A stretch of 34,357 bases of DNA from Bacteroidota bacterium (lineage in GTDB: Bacteria; Bacteroidota; Bacteroidia; B-17B0; Aurantibacillaceae): contig SYAL01000055.1 of the NCBI GenBank assembly GCA_005787585.1, positions 1 to 34,357 on the forward strand, in the 5' to 3' direction. Each line of letters opens with the position of its first letter. Position 1 is the stretch's first letter. The translations under genes were made by a program, and so were the position numbers. Shown here in pieces: positions 9,278-17,394 of the stretch. The notes under the pieces were generated by a model that worked only from the letters and a program-made list of their open reading frames with translations, was not told the DNA's origin and ran no database searches.

Positions 9278-10513
9278 ATGGCATTACAAGTAAATATTAA
9301 AGATATACTTTCTCAGCTTTCCCAGCATCGAGGAGTTGTTGAGTTTTTGTTTGCCAATCGTGAAAATATCACTGTTAATGAATTATTGGCAAGAGAAGAT
9401 ATATCTCATGATCAATTTCAAAAATTAAAATCTCTGGATCTGGTTTACGAATACGAAAATATTGTTAGTTTGAATGATGCTGTTGTTTCTATGTTTGAAG
9501 ATTTTATGGAGATTGGAGAAGTTACACCAGGCTTTATTAATGATTATATAAATGAGTTGAATAGAAACATCAGATTCTATCAAGAATCTCGTGAAAATCG
9601 TTTTTTAAGAAGTATTAAAAAGTATCTAAAGCGTATTAATTCTACCTTAACTCGTGAAATAATTAAACTTCAAAAAAATGTAGATGATACTTACAAAAAT
9701 GAAGGAAACTATAGAATTAAACTCCAAAAACTAGAAAATTTTAGAGAAAAAAGAGATACAATTATTGATTTTATTAAAAAGACTAACGAAGTAGTAGAGA
9801 CTACGCGAAGTTTATTTAGTATAACCAATGATTCAGAACTATTTGGTATTGTTCAAGCTTTGAAAGTGAGTTTGATTGAAAATTTAGATTTTTTAATCGA
9901 AATTCAGACGGATATAACTGATTTTATTAATAAGATACAATTTCAATTAGATGTCTACAAAAAAGCACAACAACTTAAAGAAATAAAAGATTATGGTACT
10001 TTATATTTTAAATCGAATTTTAAAGAAATAGTAGGCGGAATTAATTCAATAAAACATAATGGATATAGAGCTCCAAAAACAAAAATTGCCATTGATTTTT
10101 TATATTCTGATGACGGTCATAATCTCTGTAAACGTATTTCTAAAAAGTATAAAATAACAAGATTAATGGTTCGAGGGCTAGCCGATAAAATGTCAGACAA
10201 TTTTAAGGATAAGGGTTTAGATCATCAAATTAAATTAGATACTGAAAAATTAGTTGAACGTTTTTTAGGGCAGAAAAAAGAAAATTTATTTGAATATTTA
10301 ATAGAGTATAAATTTCCTAAGGCTATTGGCAACGTAACTTTTGAAGATCGTTTGTCATTATTTGTAGAAATAGCTATGGAATATCAAAATCATTTAGATT
10401 TTAAATATCAATTACAGTATCACGATTATAAGAATAATGAAAAACAAAACAAACGTTTAGGTTATACATTAATTCTTCCCATAAAAGAAAAAGATAAGAA
10501 AGATAAAATTTAA
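9278..10513 (+). CDS. mksF: Muk/Mks-type condensin kleisin subunit (MukF/JetA-like)
   Basis: The protein has 411 aa, is cytoplasmic and has no signal. The N-terminal 80 or so residues (ILSQLSQHRGVVEFLF to YENIVSLNDAV) look like a winged-helix domain. A long helical, coiled-coil-prone middle (about 90-245) follows. A second compact helical domain (about 262-385) contains KTKIAIDFLYSDDGHNL and a helix-turn-helix-like region. This layout, its size, and its place as first gene before a small MukE-like gene and a Muk-type SMC gene match the kleisin of MukBEF/MksBEF and JetA of Wadjet. It should bridge the SMC heads and recruit the MksE dimer. The identity comes mainly from gene context and domain layout, since kleisins diverge strongly in sequence. 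It is separated from the next gene by 16 bp. Confidence 0.65.
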   Translation: MALQVNIKDILSQLSQHRGVVEFLFANRENITVNELLAREDISHDQFQKLKSLDLVYEYENIVSLNDAVVSMFEDFMEIGEVTPGFINDYINELNRNIRFYQESRENRFLRSIKKYLKRINSTLTREIIKLQKNVDDTYKNEGNYRIKLQKLENFREKRDTIIDFIKKTNEVVETTRSLFSITNDSELFGIVQALKVSLIENLDFLIEIQTDITDFINKIQFQLDVYKKAQQLKEIKDYGTLYFKSNFKEIVGGINSIKHNGYRAPKTKIAIDFLYSDDGHNLCKRISKKYKITRLMVRGLADKMSDNFKDKGLDHQIKLDTEKLVERFLGQKKENLFEYLIEYKFPKAIGNVTFEDRLSLFVEIAMEYQNHLDFKYQLQYHDYKNNEKQNKRLGYTLILPIKEKDKKDKI

Positions 10514-10529
10514 ATTTAATATTAAACAT

Positions 10530-11138
10530 ATGCTAGCAGAAGATTTTAATTTACCCAAACAAACACATGAAATATTTTCGTTAATGGCTCGTGGAAATTT
10601 TATTTCAAGTAATGGTACTAAAGAGGGTATGAACAGATTATATGATGTAATAAATAATCCAGATAATTTTGATCGTTTTCAAGCTTATTTTAATGTAATA
10701 CGTTATAACATTGAAAGAGGAAATAATTTTTTTTATTTCTCAAAATTAGGAGAAACAAATAGTGAACTCGAAAAGAAATTAGAACGATTTGAACGCTATA
10801 TTGATATTGTTGATTTATTAGCAAGTATGGATAATAAAATAACTATTGGTAGCCGATTTAGACCCAGCGAAATAGCTGAAGAGTGTAATGCTAATGTGCG
10901 CTTAAAACAAAAACTACAGAAAATACCATTATACCGTTCAGAAACTCTTCATAATAAAGTGAGAGAAATATGCGATTTAATGAGTAGAGATTCTTTTTTA
11001 GAAATGGAAGATGAAAAAACTGAATCTTATAAAGTACTGGATGCTTACTCATATTTATTAGATGTTATTAATTCGGTTGCCATTTATGAAGATACCGGTA
11101 TAGATAATGATAGTTCAAGCGGGTTGATTTACAATTAA
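10530..11138 (+). CDS. mksE: Muk/Mks-type condensin accessory subunit (MukE/JetB-like)
   Basis: This 202-aa, mostly helical, acidic protein begins MLAEDFNLPKQTHEIFSLMARGNFISSNG, resembling the start of MukE/JetB proteins, where a helix and wing precede a tandem winged-helix fold. The segment ending PSEIAEECNANVRLKQKL (about 112-129) could be a second winged helix. Size is close to that of MksE/JetB members, with no membrane segment. It is expected to dimerise and bind the kleisin, modulating DNA gating. It lies 16 bp after mksF, and an 80-nt AT-rich gap separates it from the SMC gene. The assignment is strengthened by the SMC gene downstream. Alone it would be called hypothetical. Confidence 0.6.
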   Translation: MLAEDFNLPKQTHEIFSLMARGNFISSNGTKEGMNRLYDVINNPDNFDRFQAYFNVIRYNIERGNNFFYFSKLGETNSELEKKLERFERYIDIVDLLASMDNKITIGSRFRPSEIAEECNANVRLKQKLQKIPLYRSETLHNKVREICDLMSRDSFLEMEDEKTESYKVLDAYSYLLDVINSVAIYEDTGIDNDSSSGLIYN

Positions 11139-11218
11139 TATTTATTCAATTTACTTAAAATATTTAATAATTAAAAAATTTTATCTAATAATAAAGATTT
11201 TAGAATAACAATAACTAA

Positions 11219-14200
11219 ATGGAAAACAACTGTAGAATTTTAAATAGAATTGTTGAAATTAATATCTCAAATGTAAAGTATGCAGATATTGAATTAAGTG
11301 GAAATACTTGTTTTGTAGGAACTAATAATTTTGGTAAAACATCTTTGCAAAGGGCTATTTTATTTTTTTATAGTGCTAACAGTCGCGGATTAGGTATTTC
11401 TGCCTCTCAAAAACCATTTGAGGAGCATTATTTTAGATATGAAAATTCTTATTTGATTTACGAAATTTCTACCGAAGATAAATCCTTTTTTGTAATTGTT
11501 TATCGCCATAATAAAATTGTTTTTAGATTTGTTGACGCTCCTTTTGACCCTGACTTTTTTTTCACGGCAAATGATGAAGCTATGAAAATTAAAGAAATTG
11601 TTGCTGGTTTGGAAAAAAAAGGCATTTACATTTCTAATCAAATCGATACATTTGAACGATATCGAAATATAATTTTTGGAACCGAAACAGATAAACAATT
11701 ATCTAAATTTCATCTTTTAAAAGGAAACGAAAAATATCAAAACATTCCTAAATCAATTACCAATGTTTTTTTATCATCAAAAAGTAGCGTTGATTCGAGA
11801 TTTATTAAGGACTTTATTGCTAATTCTTTAACTACTGAAAATAGTAGTATTAAACTAGAACAAGTTGAAAGACAATTACGTCAATTCAACGAAAAATATT
11901 CTGATATAGAAACATATCTCAAAAAAGAATCAGTTCAGCTAATCGAATTAATTGATAAAAAATATGATCAGGTTCATATGCTTAAAGGTTCTCAAATAGA
12001 AATGGCCGACAAATTAGGAAGTAGTTTACGTTTTGCTGAAAATCAAAATGAATCTATGAGAGACGCATCGAAACTAAAAGAAGTGGAACTAGAGAAACTT
12101 GAGGCAGATTTTAAACAGTCAAAAGATAATATAGAAAATAAACAAAACGATATTCGTGAAGAAATAGGTTATTATGATAGAACGATTCGCGAATCAAATA
12201 AAAAATTAAAAGAATATAGTGAAAAAAATATTGAAGAAGCTCTTGTTAAAAATCAAGAAAGAGAAAAGCTTACAGTTGAAATGAATATAGCCCGACGCGA
12301 ATATGAAAGTTTAACCTCTAATGTGTCTAGTATAGAATTAAAATACACCTCACTTATCGAACAATTGCGTAATGACAAAAGTGCTTATGTTAACAAAATT
12401 AATAGTCGTACTAGCGAAATATTTAATCATTACAATGAATTACAATTATTACAAAAAAATGAATTTAACAAAAGTGACGTTGAATTAAAGAAAAAACGAG
12501 AGGAGAGTCTTATTGAAATAAATTCTGAAGAAACGGCCAAACAAATTGAATTTAATCAAATGAAGAGCGAAGAAAAGATTATTCGAAGCACTCGCTTTTA
12601 TGAACAAGAAATTAAAAATATAGAAAATGAACTAGCTGAGTTAAGAGCAGTAAGCTATAAAAATAAGAGCGAACGTGCCATTAAACATAATATGGCCCAA
12701 ACTATTCAGCGCGAATGGGAAAATATTGAAATTAAATTAAAAACTGCCTTAACTAATAGAGTTAATCAAACCAACATAGAAATTATAAAACTTAAAACCG
12801 AAATAAAAGAAATTGAACAAAAGTTAGACATTCAAAACGATGCATTTTATGGATTTTTAGAAAAAAATGTAAAAAATTGGCATCAAAATATTGGCAAAGT
12901 TGTAAACGAAAAATTATTATTTAGAACAGATATATCTCCTAAATTAAAAAAAGAAACCATCGATACTTTATATGGTATTAGTTTAAATTTAGAACCAGTT
13001 GAAATAGTATCTAAATCAATTGAAGAATATCAGTTTGATAAGAATGAACGGTTAGCTCAAATTAGAGATTTAGAAGAGTCTTTAACACAATTTCAAACTG
13101 CCAATAGCGAAGAAAAAATGCTAGCTGCCGACAAATACGGTAAAAGTTTAGGAGAAATGAAAGAAGATGCCAAGGTGCTATCATATTCATTAGAATTATC
13201 TGATAAACGAGAACAAAAATTAGTTGCAGAATTAGAGGATTGGAATTCGAAAGCAGGAAAAGAAATTGAAGATTCTCTTTCCAGTAATCGCCAAAGATTA
13301 AATATTATTGAAGAAGAATTGTCTATTTTTAATAAGAAAAAAAATAATTTGATTAATGATTTTAATAAACAGTTTGATAAATTAAAAAATTATAATGAAG
13401 ATCGTTTAAAAGATTTAAAAATAAAACAAGAAACCGAAATTTCTGAAATTGAAGTTGAAAAGAAAAATCAAGTTAAGGAATATGAAATTAAAGAAGGAAA
13501 ATTATCTAAAGAAAAAGATAGTAATTTTAAAAAGAAAGGTGTTGATTCTAAACAAATAAAAATTATTGAGGATAAAATGAAAGAAATTAAATCTTTATTA
13601 AAAGATATTGAACAGTATTCTCAAATTATTAGTGACTACCTTAAAGATAAACGAGAAATTTTTGATAAACTTCCTGATATGATTCAAAAAAAAGAAGAGT
13701 TTATTAAAAGTAATAATGATTTATCTGTCCAATTAGAAGAAGTTACGGCTAAGTATAATTTAAAAAGAATGGAATTAAATAAGCAAAAACGAGCTTTTGA
13801 CGAGGAATTAATTAATTTTAATAATGGTATTAATTTTTATACTAACAATTTCAGAGAAACGCCTGTTTATTCAAAATATTCTGACATTATAGAACGTGCC
13901 GAAGCAAAAAGAACTAATTATAATATTTTGGATTTATGTACACAATTATTAAAAAATGATTCACATTTTAATGAAGAGTATGGTACCTTTCAAAGATATG
14001 TTAATGAATTTACGGGTAAATTTAGAATAGATAATCACTTTAATTTTATTATTCGTAATGATGCATCTCTAGGAGAATATGAAAGGTTTGCTCAAAATCT
14101 CCGTTCTTTTATTAATGAAAATAAAATTGAATTATCAATTGCAGAAACAGCTACTCAAATTGGTTTAGTTACCGATAGTATTGCAAATAAAGTTAATGAA

Positions 14201-14905
14201 CTTAGTGGACAAAAAGACAAAATACAACATATTATCACTTTAATTGCAGAAGATTTTAAAAAAGCAGAATTTGATGAAAGTAAATTAATTGAATTTATTA
14301 AAATTCGTTTGGAAGAATCAGATAATAAAGTATATAAATTATTAAAACGCATTCAAGAGTTCAGACAAGAAAATGGACTTGTTTATAATGAAGGTTTATT
14401 TAATACTGATTTTGCAACTGGACAAAAAAGAGAAATAAGTGGAAAGGCAGTTAAATTATTAGAACAATTACGCAATGCAATTAAAGAACAAGAGCAAGAA
14501 GAAATTAGATTGCAAGATTTATTCGAATTAAAATTCAATATTAAAGAAGGTATGAACGAAACCGGATGGACTCATAAGATCGATAGTATTGGAAGTACTG
14601 GTACTGACATTTTAGTAAAGGCAATTATATATATTACTTTATTACATGTTTTTATTAAAGAATCTAGTCACCGAAGTAGTAAAGATTTTAAAGTACATTG
14701 TATTATTGATGAAGTCGGTCAAATTTCTTCGCACTATTTAAGAGAATTATTACGTTTTGCAAAAAATAGAAATATTATGATGATAAATGGTTTACCCAAC
14801 AAAAGTGGTTTGGAAAGTCATTATAAATATACTTATCAATTTCGCCGAGAAGAAAACAACAATGTTCGAATTTTTCCTAGTATCGTTACAGAGGTTGAAG
14901 CTTAA
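11219..14905 (+). CDS. mksB: Muk/Mks-type SMC ATPase (MukB/JetC-like)
   Basis: This 1228-aa SMC protein has a split ATPase head. The N-terminal head carries Walker A (GTNNFGKT, G34 to T41). A very long Glu/Lys-rich coiled coil runs from about 230 to 1080. It is broken by a non-coiled segment at about 544-605 (ENVKNWHQNIGKVV to LYGISLNLEP) that is the likely hinge. The C-terminal head has a signature-like GSTGTDILV (1125-1133) in the same place as MukB's GTGMSILV. Walker B CIIDEVGQIS follows, with D1164 and catalytic E1165, and then the MMINGLPNKS segment equivalent to MukB's IIAAPEN. The loss of the classical LSGGQ and the short head support Muk rather than SMC/Rad50 ancestry. It should load on DNA with MksF and MksE and drive loop extrusion. 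No jetD follows; the next gene is convergent after 5 bp. Confidence 0.8.
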   Translation: MENNCRILNRIVEINISNVKYADIELSGNTCFVGTNNFGKTSLQRAILFFYSANSRGLGISASQKPFEEHYFRYENSYLIYEISTEDKSFFVIVYRHNKIVFRFVDAPFDPDFFFTANDEAMKIKEIVAGLEKKGIYISNQIDTFERYRNIIFGTETDKQLSKFHLLKGNEKYQNIPKSITNVFLSSKSSVDSRFIKDFIANSLTTENSSIKLEQVERQLRQFNEKYSDIETYLKKESVQLIELIDKKYDQVHMLKGSQIEMADKLGSSLRFAENQNESMRDASKLKEVELEKLEADFKQSKDNIENKQNDIREEIGYYDRTIRESNKKLKEYSEKNIEEALVKNQEREKLTVEMNIARREYESLTSNVSSIELKYTSLIEQLRNDKSAYVNKINSRTSEIFNHYNELQLLQKNEFNKSDVELKKKREESLIEINSEETAKQIEFNQMKSEEKIIRSTRFYEQEIKNIENELAELRAVSYKNKSERAIKHNMAQTIQREWENIEIKLKTALTNRVNQTNIEIIKLKTEIKEIEQKLDIQNDAFYGFLEKNVKNWHQNIGKVVNEKLLFRTDISPKLKKETIDTLYGISLNLEPVEIVSKSIEEYQFDKNERLAQIRDLEESLTQFQTANSEEKMLAADKYGKSLGEMKEDAKVLSYSLELSDKREQKLVAELEDWNSKAGKEIEDSLSSNRQRLNIIEEELSIFNKKKNNLINDFNKQFDKLKNYNEDRLKDLKIKQETEISEIEVEKKNQVKEYEIKEGKLSKEKDSNFKKKGVDSKQIKIIEDKMKEIKSLLKDIEQYSQIISDYLKDKREIFDKLPDMIQKKEEFIKSNNDLSVQLEEVTAKYNLKRMELNKQKRAFDEELINFNNGINFYTNNFRETPVYSKYSDIIERAEAKRTNYNILDLCTQLLKNDSHFNEEYGTFQRYVNEFTGKFRIDNHFNFIIRNDASLGEYERFAQNLRSFINENKIELSIAETATQIGLVTDSIANKVNELSGQKDKIQHIITLIAEDFKKAEFDESKLIEFIKIRLEESDNKVYKLLKRIQEFRQENGLVYNEGLFNTDFATGQKREISGKAVKLLEQLRNAIKEQEQEEIRLQDLFELKFNIKEGMNETGWTHKIDSIGSTGTDILVKAIIYITLLHVFIKESSHRSSKDFKVHCIIDEVGQISSHYLRELLRFAKNRNIMMINGLPNKSGLESHYKYTYQFRREENNNVRIFPSIVTEVEA

Positions 14906-14910
14906 TTTTT

Positions 14911-15807
14911 TTACTTTTTTTGTAAACTTCCCCAAACGCCAAGTGGTAATTTAACCCCACTTTTCGCATTTAAATATAATTCGCCAATACTCAACTCAGA
15001 TTTATTTTTGTTTGCAAAAAGTTTTAAAAGATTTTCAGGAACTAAAGCTGAAAAACCCAAAGAGTATGCATTTAAGATTAAAAGATGTTCTCTGGTATCA
15101 ACTAACTGAAGAACCCCCTCAATCATTTCTGCAATGTTATCTTCTAGCTTCCATTTTTCTCCGTTTGGCCCATGACCAAATGATGGAGGGTCAAGAATAA
15201 TACTTTGATAAATATTACCACGCCTAATTTCTTTTTTTACAAATTTTAAAGCATCATCTATTATCCAGCGAATGTTATCTAAATTTGAATTTTTCATATT
15301 TTCATTCGCCCAACTTACTACCTGTTTAATGCTATCAACATGAGTAACATCTGCTCCTGAAGCCCGAGCAGCAATAGATGCTCCGCCGGTGTAAGCAAAT
15401 AAATTTAAAAATTTAGGTTTTTGTTTATTTATTAAAAAGTTATAAATTTTATCCCAGTTAACTGCCTGTTCAGGAAAAATACCAACATGTTTAAACGAGG
15501 TTAGCCCAAGACGAAATACTAAGTTTTGAGATGTGTTTTTATTTTGTTCGTTTGTTTTTAAAGTATAATTAATGGTCCATTGATCTGGCATTGATTTCAA
15601 TTTTTTCCATTCGCCGCTACTTGATGATTTTGGTACAAATTTAATATGAGCTATTTTTTCCCATTCTGAATTACTATATGTTTTTGGCCATACAGCTTGA
15701 GGTTCGGGCCTTATACTTATAAATTTTCCAAATCGTTCTAATTTTTCAAAATCGCCACAATCAAGTAATTCGTAATCAGAAAAGTTTACTGGTGAAAGTA
15801 ATTGCAT
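14911..15807 (-). CDS. Class I SAM-dependent methyltransferase, RlmI-like
   Basis: The protein has 298 aa. The Rossmann SAM-binding site is seen as FLNLFAYTGGASIAA (motif I, about 133-147), HVDSIKQVVSWANEN (motif II, about 156-170) and IIDDALKF (motif III). The catalytic/base-contact motif is ILDPPSFG (about 204-211). DPPSF and the FAYTG arrangement are typical of the RlmI/RlmK family of 23S rRNA m5C/m2G methyltransferases and their relatives. The N-terminal 100 residues differ from the PUA domain of RlmI, so the exact substrate is uncertain; rRNA is the likeliest. It converges on mksB with only 5 bp between stops, so it is not part of the condensin operon. Confidence 0.8.
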   Translation of the reverse strand: MQLLSPVNFSDYELLDCGDFEKLERFGKFISIRPEPQAVWPKTYSNSEWEKIAHIKFVPKSSSSGEWKKLKSMPDQWTINYTLKTNEQNKNTSQNLVFRLGLTSFKHVGIFPEQAVNWDKIYNFLINKQKPKFLNLFAYTGGASIAARASGADVTHVDSIKQVVSWANENMKNSNLDNIRWIIDDALKFVKKEIRRGNIYQSIILDPPSFGHGPNGEKWKLEDNIAEMIEGVLQLVDTREHLLILNAYSLGFSALVPENLLKLFANKNKSELSIGELYLNAKSGVKLPLGVWGSLQKK

Positions 15808-15859
15808 TTTTTTATTTTTTTTGAATTATATAAGACTAAATTTTATTTGTTTTGAATTT

Positions 15860-15867
15860 CAAAGATA
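15860..15867 (-). promoter_or_regulatory. Candidate -7 element for the methyltransferase gene
   Basis: On the minus strand this reads TATCTTTG, a perfect TAnnTTTG. It would start RNA near 15856, about 48 nt before the ATG. No TTG is found at the expected -33 distance, so support is partial. Confidence 0.3.
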
Positions 15868-15897
15868 AATAAACAATTTAAACTATTTATCTGAGAA

Positions 15898-15914
15898 ATA
15901 TTGATAAACAATAT
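15898..15914. repeat. Perfect inverted repeat ATATTG-N5-CAATAT, candidate operator
   Basis: ATATTG (15898-15903), spacer ATAAA, CAATAT (15909-15914). The left arm contains the TTG that serves as the -33 element of the candidate promoter of the glycan operon, so a protein bound here would block or modulate it. The arms contain only one G:C pair each, so chance occurrence cannot be excluded. No regulator gene is present in the window. Confidence 0.35.
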
Positions 15915-15930
15915 GATTTTTATATATTCG
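15901..15930 (+). promoter_or_regulatory. Candidate promoter of the N-glycan catabolic operon
   Basis: TTG at 15901-15903, a 19-nt spacer, and TATATTCG at 15923-15930 (one mismatch to TAnnTTTG). The spacing is what is expected for the Bacteroidota housekeeping sigma factor. Transcription would begin near 15934, leaving about 11 nt before the transporter ATG. It is the best-formed promoter candidate in the window. Confidence 0.45.
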
Positions 15931-15944
15931 CTTAAAAATTATTT

Positions 15945-17369
15945 ATGCAAACTAATCGTTCCGCGCTTGTTACCTTAATTTCAGTTTTCTTTTTTTGGGG
16001 ATTTGTTGCTGCCAGTAATGATATATTAATTCCAGTGTTTAAAAAAGCTTTTGATTTGACACAAAGCCAAAGTCAATTTGTATCCATTGCTTTTTATATT
16101 TCCTATACTTTTGGTTCATTAATATACATGGCCATATCTTTGTTAATAAAACAAGATTTAGTAAACAAAATAGGTTATAAAAACGGTTTAGCTTTAGGTT
16201 TAGTCATTTCTGCACTTGGTACTTTATTATTTTATCCAGCTGCTAATGCTAGTTCTTATCCCTTAATGCTTGCTGGTTTATTTGCGGTTGGTTTAGGTTT
16301 TTCTCTTCAACAAACTGTTGCCAATCCACTTGCAATTGCATTAGGCCCAATAAAAACAGGGTCTCAACGCTTAACTTTGGCAGGAGGTATCAATAATTTT
16401 GGAACCACCATTGGTCCGCTAATTGTAAGTTTTGCTATTTTTGGATCAGCAGCCAATGGAAAAACTGATATTAGTATAGAAAGTGTAAAAATACCTTATT
16501 TAGTATTAGGCGCCGCTTTTCTTATTTTAGCTATATTATTAAAATTTTCTTCTTTACCCGAACATCCCGAAACTATCTTAGAATCTAGCGATGATAAAAA
16601 TTCTTTAAAAAAATCTGCATTACATTATCCGCAACTAGTTTTGGGAATGATTGCTATTTTTCTTTATGTTGGTGTTGAAGTTTCTACCGCTAGTAATTTA
16701 CCTGCATACATGGAATCAAAATTAGGTTTTACCATTGCTGATATAGCTCCATATATCTCATTATATTGGGCTAGTTTGATGATTGGTCGTTGGACTGGAG
16801 CCGTTGAAGCTTTTACAGATAATATGAGTACACAAAAAATACTTCGTTTTTTAGCTCCATATTTAGCATTTGGTATTTTCTTATTTGTTAATGCAATTGC
16901 AAAACATGATTTATCCCCATTTTATGTATACGCATTAATTATTTTAGTTTTAATTGCTGCAGATATTGCAAGTAAAGGCGATCCTGCTAGAATGCTGTTG
17001 ATTTTTTCATGTCTTGGAATTTTGGCATTATTTACGGGTATGTTTACTGGCGGAATGATTAGTGTTTATGCATTTACAAGTGTTGGTCTTTTTTGTAGCA
17101 CTCTTTGGCCGTGTATTTTTACTTTAGCAGTTTGTGGTCTGGGAAAGCACACCAGTCAAGGAAGTAGTTTTTTAATTATGATGATTATGGGCGGGGGAAT
17201 CGTAAGTTGGTTTCAAGGATCAGTTTCTGAAAGTATTGGAATTCAAAGTAGTTATATTATTGGTGTTTTTTGTTTTGCTTATTTGGCGTTTTATGGCTGG
17301 AAAGTAAAAAGCATTCTAATTAAACAAGGTCTTAATGATACTAAACCAACTCAGCCTATTAATCATTAA
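15945..17369 (+). CDS. Sugar MFS transporter, FucP/NagP (glucose/galactose porter) family
   Basis: This 474-aa inner-membrane protein has about 12 hydrophobic segments. Family features are the N-terminal FFFWGFVAASNDILIPVFKK helix, GYKNGLALGLVISALGTLLFYPAA and the long conserved stretch LGFSLQQTVANPLAIALGP followed by AGGINNFGTTIGPL (about 120-165). A central hydrophilic loop (SLPEHPETILESSDDKNSL) divides the two halves. Members import fucose, glucose, galactose or N-acetylglucosamine by proton symport. In this operon GlcNAc (as for NagP) or mannose released by the downstream glycosidases is the likeliest cargo; that is inference from context. It heads the operon, and the GH20 gene starts 25 bp after its stop. 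Confidence 0.88.
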   Translation: MQTNRSALVTLISVFFFWGFVAASNDILIPVFKKAFDLTQSQSQFVSIAFYISYTFGSLIYMAISLLIKQDLVNKIGYKNGLALGLVISALGTLLFYPAANASSYPLMLAGLFAVGLGFSLQQTVANPLAIALGPIKTGSQRLTLAGGINNFGTTIGPLIVSFAIFGSAANGKTDISIESVKIPYLVLGAAFLILAILLKFSSLPEHPETILESSDDKNSLKKSALHYPQLVLGMIAIFLYVGVEVSTASNLPAYMESKLGFTIADIAPYISLYWASLMIGRWTGAVEAFTDNMSTQKILRFLAPYLAFGIFLFVNAIAKHDLSPFYVYALIILVLIAADIASKGDPARMLLIFSCLGILALFTGMFTGGMISVYAFTSVGLFCSTLWPCIFTLAVCGLGKHTSQGSSFLIMMIMGGGIVSWFQGSVSESIGIQSSYIIGVFCFAYLAFYGWKVKSILIKQGLNDTKPTQPINH

Positions 17370-17394
17370 CAAAAATTAAAATAATGTATTTAAA

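Noticed and set aside
9278..14905. Full Wadjet (JetABCD) defence system
   Set aside because: The core three genes fit, but no toprim/JetD-like gene is present in the window, so only an Mks/Jet core is claimed.
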